A DNA stretch of 64,000 nucleotides from Aliiroseovarius sp. S1123. GTDB taxonomy: Bacteria > Pseudomonadota > Alphaproteobacteria > Rhodobacterales > Rhodobacteraceae. Position numbers and translations under genes: made by a program. The notes under the pieces were generated by a model. It was not told the DNA's origin. It made no database searches and worked only from the letters and a program-made list of their open reading frames with translations. The stretch is from NCBI RefSeq assembly GCF_023015885.1, contig NZ_JALKBE010000005.1, positions 124,001-188,000 on the forward strand, written 5' to 3'. Shown here piece by piece: positions 27,223 through 36,539 of the stretch. Every line of letters starts with the position of its first letter. Positions within the stretch are counted from its first letter, which is position 1.

Positions 27223-27753
27223 TTACATCTCAGGCGGCCAGGGTCGCGTAGCGTCAGCCGCGATCCATGCCTGCACCCATTCCGGCAAGGTGGGCGCGGG
27301 GCCGGTATGGCCAATGGCGGCCCGCACCTTGTCAGAGGGAACAATTCCATCGCGATCTGTCACGGCCGAGCGATAGACGATCTGGTTCGCGCAGTCGTCG
27401 CCCAGCCACATGGTTTGCTCGACATAAAAGAATTTTCCGTCCCAGCCGACCAAGCGGCTGCGCATCTCGAACCGCGCAAAGGTGCGGATCCGCTTGCGAT
27501 AACGCACACTGGCTCCGGCCATCGTCAGACCCCAGCGGTTCTTGATCAACGCGCGGCTTAGACCCGTGCGTCCTGCCAATGGAATGCGACCCAGATCGTA
27601 CATGGTCAGGGTGCGGCCATTGTTCAGCTCGCGCCACAGATCGATATCCCACGGCCAGCAGCGGTGGTGGCTGATGTGGACGCCATCGACGGGTAGAGGC
27701 TCGGCCTTGGCGAATTTCACCATCTCTTTGATCATGCGGACGAAGGGATACAT
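27223..27753 (-). CDS. Acyl-CoA thioesterase-like protein (4HBT/THEM6 type)
   Basis: A 176-aa hot-dog-fold protein: VDGVHISHHRCWPWDIDLWR, ELNNGRTLTMYDLGRI, then FFYVEQTMWLGDDCANQIVYRSAV. This type is annotated as thioesterase in many Rhodobacteraceae; the substrate is unknown. ATG 27753 has AAAGGAG at ideal distance. The same frame stays open to 28446, but that extension lies antisense to yggT and is not coding. It reads towards the MFS gene 56 bp away. Confidence 0.82.
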   Translation of the reverse strand: MYPFVRMIKEMVKFAKAEPLPVDGVHISHHRCWPWDIDLWRELNNGRTLTMYDLGRIPLAGRTGLSRALIKNRWGLTMAGASVRYRKRIRTFARFEMRSRLVGWDGKFFYVEQTMWLGDDCANQIVYRSAVTDRDGIVPSDKVRAAIGHTGPAPTLPEWVQAWIAADATRPWPPEM

Positions 27754-27879
27754 GGCGGCTCCTTTAATTGTGGTTGCCCTGCCGCGACTTTCCCTGAACG
27801 TCAATGCCAACCGCGCGTCACCCTTGCTCTTGCGCGTCAGGCGACCTAGATGGGTGTGACCAACTTGCAAGGAGCCGAC

Positions 27880-28170
27880 ATGATCAGCATTCTCAAAATC
27901 CTTCTGATGCTTACCGAAATTGCTTGGTTCATCCTGATCGTGCACATCGTCATGTCGTGGCTGATCAATTTCCAGGTTTTGAACCTGCGCCAACCGATCG
28001 TCGCGCAAATCTGGTACGGCCTGAATAAGCTGCTCGAACCCGTGCACTCCCGCCTGCGGTCGTTCCTGCCCAATCTGGGCAATCTGGATCTGGCGCCGCT
28101 GGTTGCCCTGATCGCGCTCATGGCCATTCGGATCGTGCTGAACGACGCTTTGTACTCGGCCGCCTACTAA
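27880..28170 (+). CDS. YggT family membrane protein
   Basis: A 96-aa protein with two hydrophobic hairpins (ILKILLMLTEIAWFILIVHI; LAPLVALIALMAIRIVL) and the family motif around NFQVLNLRQPIVAQIW and LLEPVHSRLRSFLP. YggT proteins are implicated in osmotic stress and in cell division or membrane organisation in various bacteria. ATG 27880 with AAGGAG ten bases upstream is preferred over ATG 27850. Confidence 0.9.
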   Translation: MISILKILLMLTEIAWFILIVHIVMSWLINFQVLNLRQPIVAQIWYGLNKLLEPVHSRLRSFLPNLGNLDLAPLVALIALMAIRIVLNDALYSAAY

Positions 28171-28230
28171 TCCCTTGCTGCCCACGCGCGGGCATGGGAT
28201 TGTGCTGTCAAAACACCGAGCAGCACACAC

Positions 28231-30273
28231 ATGCCCCGCGACCTTGATCTTCTGAAATCCGTTTTCGGCTTCGATGACTTTCGGCCCGGTCAGGCCGAGA
28301 TCGTTCAGGCCGTGTGCGACGGTCAGAATACCTTGGCCATCATGCCGACGGGTGGCGGGAAATCCCTTTGCTTTCAATTGCCTGCGCTGGTGCGCGATGG
28401 TGTGACGGTGGTGATCTCGCCGCTGATTGCGTTGATGCGCGATCAAGTGCGCGGACTTCAGGCGGCGGGTGTGTCGGCGGGGGCGCTGACCTCGGGCAAC
28501 ACGCAGGAAGAAACCGACGCAGTGTTTGACGCGCTGGAACGCGGCGAGCTGAAACTGCTTTACATGGCGCCCGAGCGTCTGGCCTCGGGCGGGACGTTGA
28601 ACCTGCTGCGCCGGATCGGCACCAGCCTAATCGCCGTAGACGAGGCGCATTGCGTCAGCCAGTGGGGCCATGACTTCCGCCCCGATTATCTGCGGATCGG
28701 AGAGCTGCGCCGCGCGTTGGACGTGCCATTGGCTGCCTTCACCGCAACTGCCGACGAAGAAACTCGCACCGAGATTGTCGAAAAGCTGTTCGATGAACAG
28801 CCCCCACAAACTTTTCTGCACGGGTTTGACCGGCCCAATATCCATCTGGCCTTTGCTGCCAAGAATTCGCCCCGCCAACAGATATTGTCTTTTGCCGCTG
28901 CCCGAAAAGGCCAGTCGGGCATTGTCTATTCTGGGACGCGCGCCCGGACCGAGACTTTGGCCAGCGCTTTGCGAGACGCAGGCCACGCCGCTGTCCATTA
29001 CCACGGGGGAATGGATCCCGATGACCGTCGCGAGGTCGAGCGTCGTTTCCAACAGGAAGACGGGCTGATCGTCGTCGCGACCGTGGCCTTCGGCATGGGC
29101 GTGGACAAGCCCGACATCCGCTGGGTTGCCCATTCCGATCTGCCCAAATCGATCGAGGCCTACTATCAGGAAATCGGCCGCGCAGGCCGCGATGGAGCGC
29201 CTGCTGAAACACTGACGCTTTTCGGTGCCGATGATATCCGCTTTCGCCGCACCCAGATCGATGAGGGTCTCGCCCCGCCCGAGCGGCGCTCCGCAGATCA
29301 TGGGCGACTGAATGCTCTGCTTGGTCTGGCCGAGGCACATGGATGCCGCCGTCAGCAGCTTCTGGCCTATTTCGGGGAAGAGGCCGAGCCTTGCGGGAAC
29401 TGCGACCTGTGTGCGACTCCGCCGGACTTGTTCGACGGGACGGTCGACGTGATGAAGGCGCTGTCCGCGATCCTGCGCACGGATGAACGTTTTGGCTCGG
29501 GGCATCTGATCGACATTCTGCGTGGGACGATGACCGAACGCGTGCAGGAACGCGGCCATGACAGCTTGCCAACCTTTGGTGTGGGGCAGGATCACACAAA
29601 GCCCATGTGGCAGGCAATATTCCGGCAGATGCTGGGGCTGGATCTGGTGCGGCCCGACCCCGAACGGCACGGTGCGCTGCGGATCACGCAAAAGGCGCAT
29701 CCCGTGCTGCGCGGCGAAGCGCAAGTCACGCTCAGGCGCGACACGTTGAAGGCTGCGCGCAGGCCCGCCGCCAAGATGCTTGTGTCCGAGGAAGATGCGC
29801 CGCTGCTCTCTGCCCTCAAAGCCAAACGCCGCGCGCTGGCCGAGGCTGCCCGCGTCCCCGCCTATGTAGTGTTCACCGACAAAACGCTGATCGAAATGGC
29901 CGAGACACGCCCCGTCACGTTGGATGACATGGCGCGGATTGGCGGTGTAGGCGCGAAGAAGCTGGAAAGCTATGGCGCGGACTTCCTGCAGGTCATCGCA
30001 GGCGAGGTCGCGCATATGCACCCCGTCCGTCGCAAGCTGGCCGGCCGCGCGGCGGGCAGTTTGTTTGACCGGTTGCAAGACGCCGCTACGGACCTGTTGC
30101 GCGGCGAAGATGGGACGGGCAAATACCTGACCATCGCGCCGGGAACGTTGCGCAAAATTGCGGAACGAAAACCGATGAACATCGGCGATCTGGGCCGCAT
30201 GCCGGGGATGAATGACGCCAAGGCCGAACGGTTCGGCCCGGCCTTTCTGGAAATTCTAAGCGAAGAGGACTGA
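28231..30273 (+). CDS. recQ: ATP-dependent DNA helicase RecQ
   Basis: 3'-5' DNA helicase in recombination and fork repair. 680 aa: Walker A MPTGGGKSLC, the DEAH box and RecQ-specific aromatic loop in VDEAHCVSQWGHDFRPDY, and motif VI YYQEIGRAGRDG. The zinc-binding cysteines lie in HGCRRQQLLAYFGEEAEPCG and CDLC. A winged-helix region is followed by an HRDC domain (residues about 520-595) and a second HRDC-like unit at 605-680 (LTIAPGTLRKIAERKPMN). E. coli RecQ has only one HRDC. yaaA follows after a single base. Confidence 0.95.
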   Translation: MPRDLDLLKSVFGFDDFRPGQAEIVQAVCDGQNTLAIMPTGGGKSLCFQLPALVRDGVTVVISPLIALMRDQVRGLQAAGVSAGALTSGNTQEETDAVFDALERGELKLLYMAPERLASGGTLNLLRRIGTSLIAVDEAHCVSQWGHDFRPDYLRIGELRRALDVPLAAFTATADEETRTEIVEKLFDEQPPQTFLHGFDRPNIHLAFAAKNSPRQQILSFAAARKGQSGIVYSGTRARTETLASALRDAGHAAVHYHGGMDPDDRREVERRFQQEDGLIVVATVAFGMGVDKPDIRWVAHSDLPKSIEAYYQEIGRAGRDGAPAETLTLFGADDIRFRRTQIDEGLAPPERRSADHGRLNALLGLAEAHGCRRQQLLAYFGEEAEPCGNCDLCATPPDLFDGTVDVMKALSAILRTDERFGSGHLIDILRGTMTERVQERGHDSLPTFGVGQDHTKPMWQAIFRQMLGLDLVRPDPERHGALRITQKAHPVLRGEAQVTLRRDTLKAARRPAAKMLVSEEDAPLLSALKAKRRALAEAARVPAYVVFTDKTLIEMAETRPVTLDDMARIGGVGAKKLESYGADFLQVIAGEVAHMHPVRRKLAGRAAGSLFDRLQDAATDLLRGEDGTGKYLTIAPGTLRKIAERKPMNIGDLGRMPGMNDAKAERFGPAFLEILSEED

Positions 30274-30274
30274 C

Positions 30275-31036
30275 ATGCTGGTTGTGGTTTCACCCGCCAA
30301 ACGATTGGACGAAAAACCGGCCCTGAATGGCGCTGGAACGCGACCGCGGTTTTTGGACCAGGCCGAAATTCTAGCTGAAACCGCACGCGGTGTCGGGGCG
30401 GAGGGGCTTGAGAAGCTCATGCATATCTCGCCCAAACTGGGCGCGCTGAATGCTGAACGGTTTCAGGCTTTTGGCAGTGGCGAAGGTGAAAAACCCGCGA
30501 TCGAGATGTTCGCGGGCGACACCTATGCGGGCCTCGATGCACCCAGTCTGGACGAAGACGCGTTGCGCTATGCCGATGACCATCTCTGCCTTTTGTCCGG
30601 TCTTTACGGGCTATTGCGCCCACGTGACCAGATCGCGCCGCACCGGCTTGAGATGGGGACACGGATGGCCAATCCCCGCGGCAAGAACCTGTATGAGTTC
30701 TGGGGACCGCGCATTGCAGATGCGCTGAATGCAGCAGGGGACGAGACCCAAAGCGAGGTCTTGGTGAACTGCGCCTCGGTCGAGTATTTCTCGGCCGTGC
30801 AGAAGGACCAGCTGACCCTGCGGGTGATCACTCCGCAGTTTATGGAGATGAAGAACGGCGCGCCGAAAGTGGTCAGCTTCTATGCCAAGAAAGCGCGCGG
30901 ATCGATGGCGCGTTACGTGGTGCAGAACCGGTTGCGGGATCCAGCGGCCCTGACCGAGTTCGATTTGGGCGGCTATCAGTACCAGCCCGAGATGAGCACC
31001 CCGGACCAGCCCGTTTTCCTGCGCGACGAGGGTTGA
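30275..31036 (+). CDS. yaaA: Peroxide stress protein YaaA
   Basis: A 253-aa UPF0246 protein that lowers free intracellular iron and limits Fenton damage during peroxide stress in E. coli. Family signatures are MLVVVSPAKRLDEKP, GDTYAGLDAPSLDEDALRYA, LLSGLYGLLRPRDQIAPHRL and MGTRMANPRGKNLYEFWG. It follows recQ by one base, so DNA repair and oxidative protection are co-expressed. It abuts the convergent histidine kinase gene. Confidence 0.95.
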   Translation: MLVVVSPAKRLDEKPALNGAGTRPRFLDQAEILAETARGVGAEGLEKLMHISPKLGALNAERFQAFGSGEGEKPAIEMFAGDTYAGLDAPSLDEDALRYADDHLCLLSGLYGLLRPRDQIAPHRLEMGTRMANPRGKNLYEFWGPRIADALNAAGDETQSEVLVNCASVEYFSAVQKDQLTLRVITPQFMEMKNGAPKVVSFYAKKARGSMARYVVQNRLRDPAALTEFDLGGYQYQPEMSTPDQPVFLRDEG

Positions 31037-33238
31037 TCAGACATCGTCCATCGGCGGTGTCGCGTCCTTGGGGCAACTTTCCATGATTTCGTCAAAGATG
31101 ACTGGTTTGCGCAGCGGTTTGGTCAGGTAGTTGTCCAAACCGTAGACCATAACCTCTTCCGCGTCGCCCGGCATGGCGTGTGCAGTCAGGGCGACGATGC
31201 GGGTGCGCGGCATATTCTGATCCTGCTCGATCAGGCGAATACGGCGGGTGGCTTCTTTGCCGTCGACCTCGGGCATCGAGATGTCCATGAAGATCAGGTC
31301 AGGTTTGAAGTCCAAGAACGCCTCGACCGCCTCAAGGCCGTTATTGGCAAAGCGCAGGTCGATGTTCAGGGATTTTACCAGTTTCGAGAAGACCAACTGG
31401 TTGGTCTTGTTGTCCTCGGCCGCCAGCACACGCATCTGGCGGGTGTGATAGCTGGGTGGGGTGATGTCTGCAGGTGGGGTTTTAACCTCTGACGGTACCT
31501 CTGGCAGCGGCTCGGGCGCAGAACCGATCTGGCTGAGTGTGTCAAACAACACCTCGCGCAAGACAGGGGTATGCAGGACATGGGACGCCACGGCAGTGCA
31601 GCTGCAATCAGCCGCGCGTTTCTGTGGGGGCGTCAACAGGATCAGCTTGCTGTCAGGATAGGCGGTTTTCAGTGTCCGCAGGGAGTTGGCAGCTGATGAT
31701 GCTGGCGCGCAGAGCGCCTCGTCCACGAAAATCAGTCGTGCATCGTGGCAAATGTCCAGCAAGTTGGCAGTCGCCGAGATCAGCGTGACCTCAAATCCAA
31801 GCGCCCGTAGACGCTTTTCCAGAATGGTTTTGTTCAGCCCCTCGGTCAAAGCCAGAACCGCCTTGCCGGGCGCATCAGGTAGCGTGGGTTCGACCACATG
31901 TTCCAGCGCAGGAAGTGAGATGTTGAAGCCAAAGCACGACCCTTCGCCTTCTTCGCTGTCTAGCCATATTTCGCCATCCATCAGCTTGACCAAGCGTTGT
32001 GCGATCGCCAGCCCCAGCCCGGTGCCTTCATAGCGGCGATTGCGATCGTCTTCGATTTGGTTGAACTCGCCAAAGATATGCGCCTGTTTGTCTTTGGGAA
32101 TGCCGATGCCGCTGTCTTCGACCGAGATATGAACGCGATAGTCCTTGTCATCTTCAGCGGGCAAACCAATTGCACGCACCAGCACATGTCCTTCCGACGT
32201 GAACTTGACCGCGTTGCCGATCAAGTTGGTCAGGACCTGACGTAACCGCACCGCATCGCCCATGAATTTCGTCGGCATGAACAGGTCGAAATCAATCGAC
32301 AGCTGGATGCCCTTTTCCTGCACGATGGGCTGCAACAGGGTCACCACGTCCAGAATGGTTTTCTCCAGATCGAAGGGCTCGGGGTTGAGGGCCAGCTTCG
32401 CGGCCTCGATCTTCGAGTAATCCAGCACGTCGTTGATGATGGTCAGAAGCGCCTCGCCCGACTTACGGATCGTGTCAACGTAGAGGCGCTGCTCTTCGTC
32501 CAGATCCCCTTCGGCCATCAGTTCCGCCATCGAAACGACACCGTTCATCGGCGTGCGGATTTCGTGGCTCATGTTGGCAAGGAATGCGGACTTTGCGCGG
32601 TTCGCCGCCTCGGCACGGTGGCGGGCTTCTTTCAGCTTTGTCTGATAGGTGATGGTTTCGGTGATGTTGAGCCCAAGGCACACCATATCCCCATCGCGCG
32701 AGCGTCGGTCCACAAGCTGAATGTGGGTGCCGTCCCAAAGCCGTAGGTTCAGAGGGTCGCGTTTGGGGGCGTTCCAGCGCGCCAGCATCATGTCGCGCCA
32801 CGCCAGTGGACGCAGGTCGCCAATGTCGACGATGCCCTCTTCTGTCGCGATGTTCAGGATGTCGACATAGCGAATGCCCGGGGCCACACAGGTCAGACCG
32901 TCAAATGGCTGCAGATAGGCGCTGTTGGCGGCGATCATCCGGTCAGTCTGGTCAAACACCGCGAACCCATCTTCGATGGTATCCAGCGAATCCCACAGAC
33001 GCCGCTTTGCGATGACGATTTCCTTGTTGGCGCGCTCAAGGTCAGCGCGGACTTGGGTGTTCTCGCCCCTGACTTCCTCGACGACCTCGCGGGTCTCGGT
33101 GATCTCGTCCGACAGTAATAACGCGTGCTGTGACAGTATGCGGTTTGCATCCGAAAGCTCGGCCTGTTTCTGGGCCAACAGCCGTTCAGCGGCCATTCTG
33201 GCGCGCCGTTCTTGTGCAAGAATATCTTCGATTTTCAT
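31037..33238 (-). CDS. Hybrid sensor histidine kinase/response regulator
   Basis: A 733-aa cytoplasmic hybrid kinase without membrane spans. Residues 1-80 are a coiled coil and 82-195 a PAS-type sensor (DTIEDGFAVFDQTDRMIAAN). Phospho-acceptor His225 lies in FLANMSHEIRTPMNGV, and the ATPase domain has an N box (LTNLIGNAVKFT) and the G boxes VEDSGIGIPKD and GTGLGLAI. A poorly conserved region (430-580) may be a degenerate receiver, and the C-terminal receiver carries Asp652 in LIFMDISMPEVDG. No cognate regulator is adjacent. The signal is unknown. It resembles BarA-like kinases. Confidence 0.92.
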   Translation of the reverse strand: MKIEDILAQERRARMAAERLLAQKQAELSDANRILSQHALLLSDEITETREVVEEVRGENTQVRADLERANKEIVIAKRRLWDSLDTIEDGFAVFDQTDRMIAANSAYLQPFDGLTCVAPGIRYVDILNIATEEGIVDIGDLRPLAWRDMMLARWNAPKRDPLNLRLWDGTHIQLVDRRSRDGDMVCLGLNITETITYQTKLKEARHRAEAANRAKSAFLANMSHEIRTPMNGVVSMAELMAEGDLDEEQRLYVDTIRKSGEALLTIINDVLDYSKIEAAKLALNPEPFDLEKTILDVVTLLQPIVQEKGIQLSIDFDLFMPTKFMGDAVRLRQVLTNLIGNAVKFTSEGHVLVRAIGLPAEDDKDYRVHISVEDSGIGIPKDKQAHIFGEFNQIEDDRNRRYEGTGLGLAIAQRLVKLMDGEIWLDSEEGEGSCFGFNISLPALEHVVEPTLPDAPGKAVLALTEGLNKTILEKRLRALGFEVTLISATANLLDICHDARLIFVDEALCAPASSAANSLRTLKTAYPDSKLILLTPPQKRAADCSCTAVASHVLHTPVLREVLFDTLSQIGSAPEPLPEVPSEVKTPPADITPPSYHTRQMRVLAAEDNKTNQLVFSKLVKSLNIDLRFANNGLEAVEAFLDFKPDLIFMDISMPEVDGKEATRRIRLIEQDQNMPRTRIVALTAHAMPGDAEEVMVYGLDNYLTKPLRKPVIFDEIMESCPKDATPPMDDV

Positions 33239-33345
33239 CCCCGGTTCTCCGGCCTTCCGATACTGTCAAAAAGCAGCATCGTCGATCACGGTGAACAGGA
33301 ACTTAACGAGGTTCGAAATTTTTGACGCCCGTAGATCCGGGAAAG

Positions 33346-33373
33346 AAAAACCCCGGCGCCGGGCCGGGGTTTG
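33346..33373 (-). terminator. Rho-independent terminator after trcR
   Basis: On the minus strand AAACCCCGG and CCGGGGTTT pair and run into TTTTTC directly after the trcR stop. Confidence 0.85.
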
Positions 33374-33378
33374 AGGTC

Positions 33379-34119
33379 TTATTCGTCTTCGTCGTCGTCT
33401 TTCGAGTCCGGCAGATTGAAGAAGCTGTCTGCATCGGGCAGCGCATCCTCTTTCTCTTCCGGAGCGTGGGACAGCGAGAAGGTCTCGAGACCCTCGATGG
33501 CACTGGGCATTCTGGGTTCCGTATCCATCGCCAGGCTTTGCTCGGTCGACACCAGCTTGCGGCGTTCGTCATCGGACATGACGCCACCTTCTTTGGCTTG
33601 CTTGGCAGCGGCTTTCTGAACGGCTTGGTCCAGCTCGCTCTGGCGGCACAGACCCAAGGCAACCGGGTCGATCGGTTCCATGTTCTGGATGTTCCAGTGG
33701 GTGCGCTCGCGGATCGACTGGATGGTCGGCTTGGTGGTGCCCACCAGCTTAGCGATCTGGGCGTCGGCCAGTTCCGGGTGGAACTTTACCAGCCACAGGA
33801 TCGAGTTCGGGCGGTCCTGACGTTTGGACAGCGGGGTATAGCGCGGGCCACGACGTTTTTCTTCGCCAGCGGCAGCGGCATAGAATTTCTGCTTCAGCTT
33901 GTGCAGCGGGTTTGCTTCGGCCTTGTCGATCTCTTCCTGATCCAACTGGTTGTTGGCCACGGGATCGAAACCTTTAACGCCGGTGGCGACGTCGCCATCC
34001 GCAATGCCCTGCACTTCCAGCTCGTGCAGGCCACAGAAATCCGCGATCTGCTTGAAGCTGATCGTTGTATTGTCCACCAGCCAGACGGCGGTGGCTTTTG
34101 CCATGATCAGTTTGCTCAT
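33379..34119 (-). CDS. trcR: DUF1013 cell-cycle transcriptional regulator TrcR
   Basis: A 246-aa alphaproteobacterial regulator (DUF1013), linked to cell-cycle transcription in Caulobacter. Seen: KATAVWLVDNTTISFKQIAD and FCGLHELEVQGIADGDV (first helix-turn-helix), LADAQIAKLVGTTKPTIQSI (second), and a strongly acidic C-terminus (SKDDDEDE). ATG 34119 has AAGGAG upstream. It is monocistronic and closed by a terminator. Its presence is a good lineage marker. Confidence 0.9.
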   Translation of the reverse strand: MSKLIMAKATAVWLVDNTTISFKQIADFCGLHELEVQGIADGDVATGVKGFDPVANNQLDQEEIDKAEANPLHKLKQKFYAAAAGEEKRRGPRYTPLSKRQDRPNSILWLVKFHPELADAQIAKLVGTTKPTIQSIRERTHWNIQNMEPIDPVALGLCRQSELDQAVQKAAAKQAKEGGVMSDDERRKLVSTEQSLAMDTEPRMPSAIEGLETFSLSHAPEEKEDALPDADSFFNLPDSKDDDEDE

Positions 34120-34266
34120 CTGAACACTCCTTACAATATCGGCCCGAATACAACTTTCCCGCGCCCTGGCTGGGCTGTCTGGTGCCTTTAGGCCTTCCAG
34201 ACGGGTTTCCGTTGTCGGGGAACTTCAGGCCTATATAAGGAAGGAAGGCGAAAGAGGGAAGGGCAA

Positions 34267-34908
34267 ATGCGTCAACTGATCTTGAGCGGCTTGATCTGGC
34301 TGAGCGCGGCTTGCTCCTGTGTGGCCGAGGGTGAACGCGCCGGTGATTTCGATTACTACGTCTTGTCACTCAGCTGGTCGCCTAACTGGTGCGCGACGAC
34401 CGGTGATCACCGCGGGTCCGAGCAATGTGACCCCGCCCGCGATCTGGGCTGGGTCGTGCATGGTCTGTGGCCGCAGTACGAAAACGGCTGGCCCAGCTAC
34501 TGCAAAACCGCAGTGCGCGCTCCGTCGCGCTCTATGACCGCCGCGCAGACGGACCTGTTCGGAACCAGCGGGGCTGCGTGGTATCAGTGGAAGAAACACG
34601 GGTCCTGTGCGGGGCTTGAGGCGGCGGTCTATTATGACCTCGTGCGTGAAGCGTTCGGCACCGTGAACCGCCCCGAGGTGTTCCGAAAACTGACCAATCC
34701 TGTGGGCTTGCCTGCATCCGTCGTGGAGGAGGCCTTCCTTCAGGCGAACCCCGACTGGCACCCGGATATGCTGACCATCACCTGCAAATCCAACCGCATC
34801 CAAGAGGCGCGTCTGTGCCTGACCAAAGACCTCGAACCCAGAACCTGCGCCCGCGACGTGGTGCGTGATTGCACGGCGCAGCGGGCATTGCTGGATCCGA
34901 TCAAGTAG
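34267..34908 (+). CDS. Ribonuclease T2 family protein
   Basis: A 213-aa exported endoribonuclease. The hydrophobic signal is MRQLILSGLIWLSAACSCVA. The two catalytic segments are complete: CAS1 VVHGLWPQYENGWPSYC and CAS2 WYQWKKHGSCAG, each with its histidine. Cysteines at CAT, EQCD, CKT, GSC, TCK and CARD fit disulfides, implying a periplasmic or secreted enzyme scavenging RNA. A TATATAAGG stretch 25-35 bases upstream could be the -10. The stop abuts that of the convergent sulfotransferase. Confidence 0.92.
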   Translation: MRQLILSGLIWLSAACSCVAEGERAGDFDYYVLSLSWSPNWCATTGDHRGSEQCDPARDLGWVVHGLWPQYENGWPSYCKTAVRAPSRSMTAAQTDLFGTSGAAWYQWKKHGSCAGLEAAVYYDLVREAFGTVNRPEVFRKLTNPVGLPASVVEEAFLQANPDWHPDMLTITCKSNRIQEARLCLTKDLEPRTCARDVVRDCTAQRALLDPIK

Positions 34909-35556
34909 TTACGACTTCAGGCGTTGGATCATACGGGTTTTGAAGTTGGGTTCGCGCATGGGATAGCCCAGCTGCTCGAAATCCGCCCGGTACTTCTGGT
35001 TAACGGCCATAATTCCGTTGGATTCCCAGTTGATCTCGACCTTGAAGTCCGAGGAATCCCGATAATGCGGGGTTTTCTCGGGTAGGGGTAGTCCGGTTTT
35101 TTCGGCCACATCTTTTATGATCCCTTCGATCCCATCCTCGAACCTGTAAATCGTACAATTGTCGGAGAGGTATTCCCATTGCGGGATCATGTGGCCATCC
35201 AGAAAGAACGGATCGGCTTTTGCTTTGTTAAGGACATAGTCCAGCCACGGCTTGAACCGCCCTTTCTGTACGATCACATCCGCCAAGCGTTCGGTCCGCA
35301 TTTTGAATTCGGATTCGAGCCGTTCGTAGGGGTCGCGCACAATCGCGAAGACAAAGTCGAAATAATCCGCGCCAAACATGGTTTCTATGTCGACCATACG
35401 CAGGTGCTGCGGGGTTACGCGCAGCGCGCGGGGCGGGATTGGGTTAAACAGTTTGAGGGGCGCAATCGAGCTCATCCATGACTCGATCGAGGTGCCGCCA
35501 GTCTTGGGAATATGGACGAAAAGGATCCGTTTCCCGTCATGCTCAATGTAGGGCAC
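34909..35556 (-). CDS. Sulfotransferase family protein
   Basis: A 215-aa PAPS-dependent transferase of the sulfotransferase 2 group. The PAPS 5'-phosphosulfate loop is FVHIPKTGGTSIESWM, and the 3'-phosphate motif is FVFAIVRDPYERLESEF. Such enzymes sulfate surface glycans, so a role with the capsule genes 20 kb away is conceivable but unsupported. The start is GTG 35556, overlapping the stop of the quinone oxidoreductase by one base; the two are probably co-transcribed. Confidence 0.86.
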   Translation of the reverse strand: MPYIEHDGKRILFVHIPKTGGTSIESWMSSIAPLKLFNPIPPRALRVTPQHLRMVDIETMFGADYFDFVFAIVRDPYERLESEFKMRTERLADVIVQKGRFKPWLDYVLNKAKADPFFLDGHMIPQWEYLSDNCTIYRFEDGIEGIIKDVAEKTGLPLPEKTPHYRDSSDFKVEINWESNGIMAVNQKYRADFEQLGYPMREPNFKTRMIQRLKS

Positions 35557-36539
35557 TATGTGATCTCCAAAACAATCTTTCCAATATGTGTGCTGGTCTC
35601 CATGCGGGCATGGGCCTTGTGGGCGTCCTCAAGGGCAAAGACCTGATCCATCACGGGTGCAACGCGGCCTGCATCCAGCAGCGGCCAGACCTTCTCGGTC
35701 AATTCCTCGGCAATGCGGGCTTTGGCCAGATCGGATTGCGGGCGCAGGGTGGATCCGGTGACGGTCAGGCGCTTGGCCATGATCATCGCAAAGTTGATCT
35801 CGGCCTTGGGGCCGGACAGGAAGGCGATGTGGACCATACGGCCTTCGACGGCCAGACATTTGATGTTGCGGGCGATATAGCCCCCGCCCACCATATCGAG
35901 GATCAGGTTCGCGCCGCCTTCGGGCTTCAGCACCTCGACGAAATCTTCGGTCTTATAGTTGATCGCGCGTTCCGCCCCCAGATCGGCGCAAACCGCGCAT
36001 TTCTCGTCCGAGCCTGCGGTGGTGAACACCCGCGCGCCAAAGGCGTTGGCCAGCTGGATCGCCGTCGTACCGATGCCCGAGCTGCCGCCGTGGACAAGGA
36101 AGCGTTCACCTGCTTGTAGCCCGCCGCGCATGAAGACGTTGGACCAGACGGTGAAGAAGGTTTCGGGCAGGCAGGCGGCTTCTTTCATACCCATGCCGTC
36201 GGGGATGCGCAGGGCGTGGGCCGCCGGGGTTGTCACGTATTCAGCATAGCCGCCACCGGGCAGAAGGGCGCAAACCTGATCACCTACGGCCCAATGGGTC
36301 ACGCCGTCGCCCAGTGCCACAACCTCGCCCGAGGCCTCTAAGCCGGGCAGGGGGCTTGCGGTGGGTGGCGGGGCATAGCTGCCGGCGCGTTGCAGCGCGT
36401 CAGGACGGTTTACACCTGCATAGGCGACCTTGATCAGGATCTCGCCGGGGCGCGGAGTCGGAATGGGCTCTTCGCACAGCTGCAGAACGTCTGGACCACC
36501 GGGTTCGGTGATCTGAATTGCGCGCATGGTGTCGGTCAT
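35556..36539 (-). CDS. NAD(P)H quinone oxidoreductase (PIG3-like zinc-independent MDR)
   Basis: A 327-aa medium-chain dehydrogenase/reductase. N-terminal MRAIQITEPGGPDVLQLCEE, GVNRPDALQRAGSY and PGLEASGEVVALGDGV mark the PIG3/quinone oxidoreductase branch. The nucleotide motif is VHGGSSGIGTTAIQLA. Catalytic zinc cysteines are absent. Its ATG overlaps the COQ9 stop as ATGA, hinting at a quinone-related role for both. Confidence 0.9.
   Translation of the reverse strand: MTDTMRAIQITEPGGPDVLQLCEEPIPTPRPGEILIKVAYAGVNRPDALQRAGSYAPPPTASPLPGLEASGEVVALGDGVTHWAVGDQVCALLPGGGYAEYVTTPAAHALRIPDGMGMKEAACLPETFFTVWSNVFMRGGLQAGERFLVHGGSSGIGTTAIQLANAFGARVFTTAGSDEKCAVCADLGAERAINYKTEDFVEVLKPEGGANLILDMVGGGYIARNIKCLAVEGRMVHIAFLSGPKAEINFAMIMAKRLTVTGSTLRPQSDLAKARIAEELTEKVWPLLDAGRVAPVMDQVFALEDAHKAHARMETSTHIGKIVLEIT

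Noticed and set aside
27754-28446. Extension of the thioesterase frame far upstream
   Set aside because: The extra 231 codons lie antisense to yggT and the start of recQ and are His/Gln/Asp-rich noise; a strong ribosome site marks ATG 27753.
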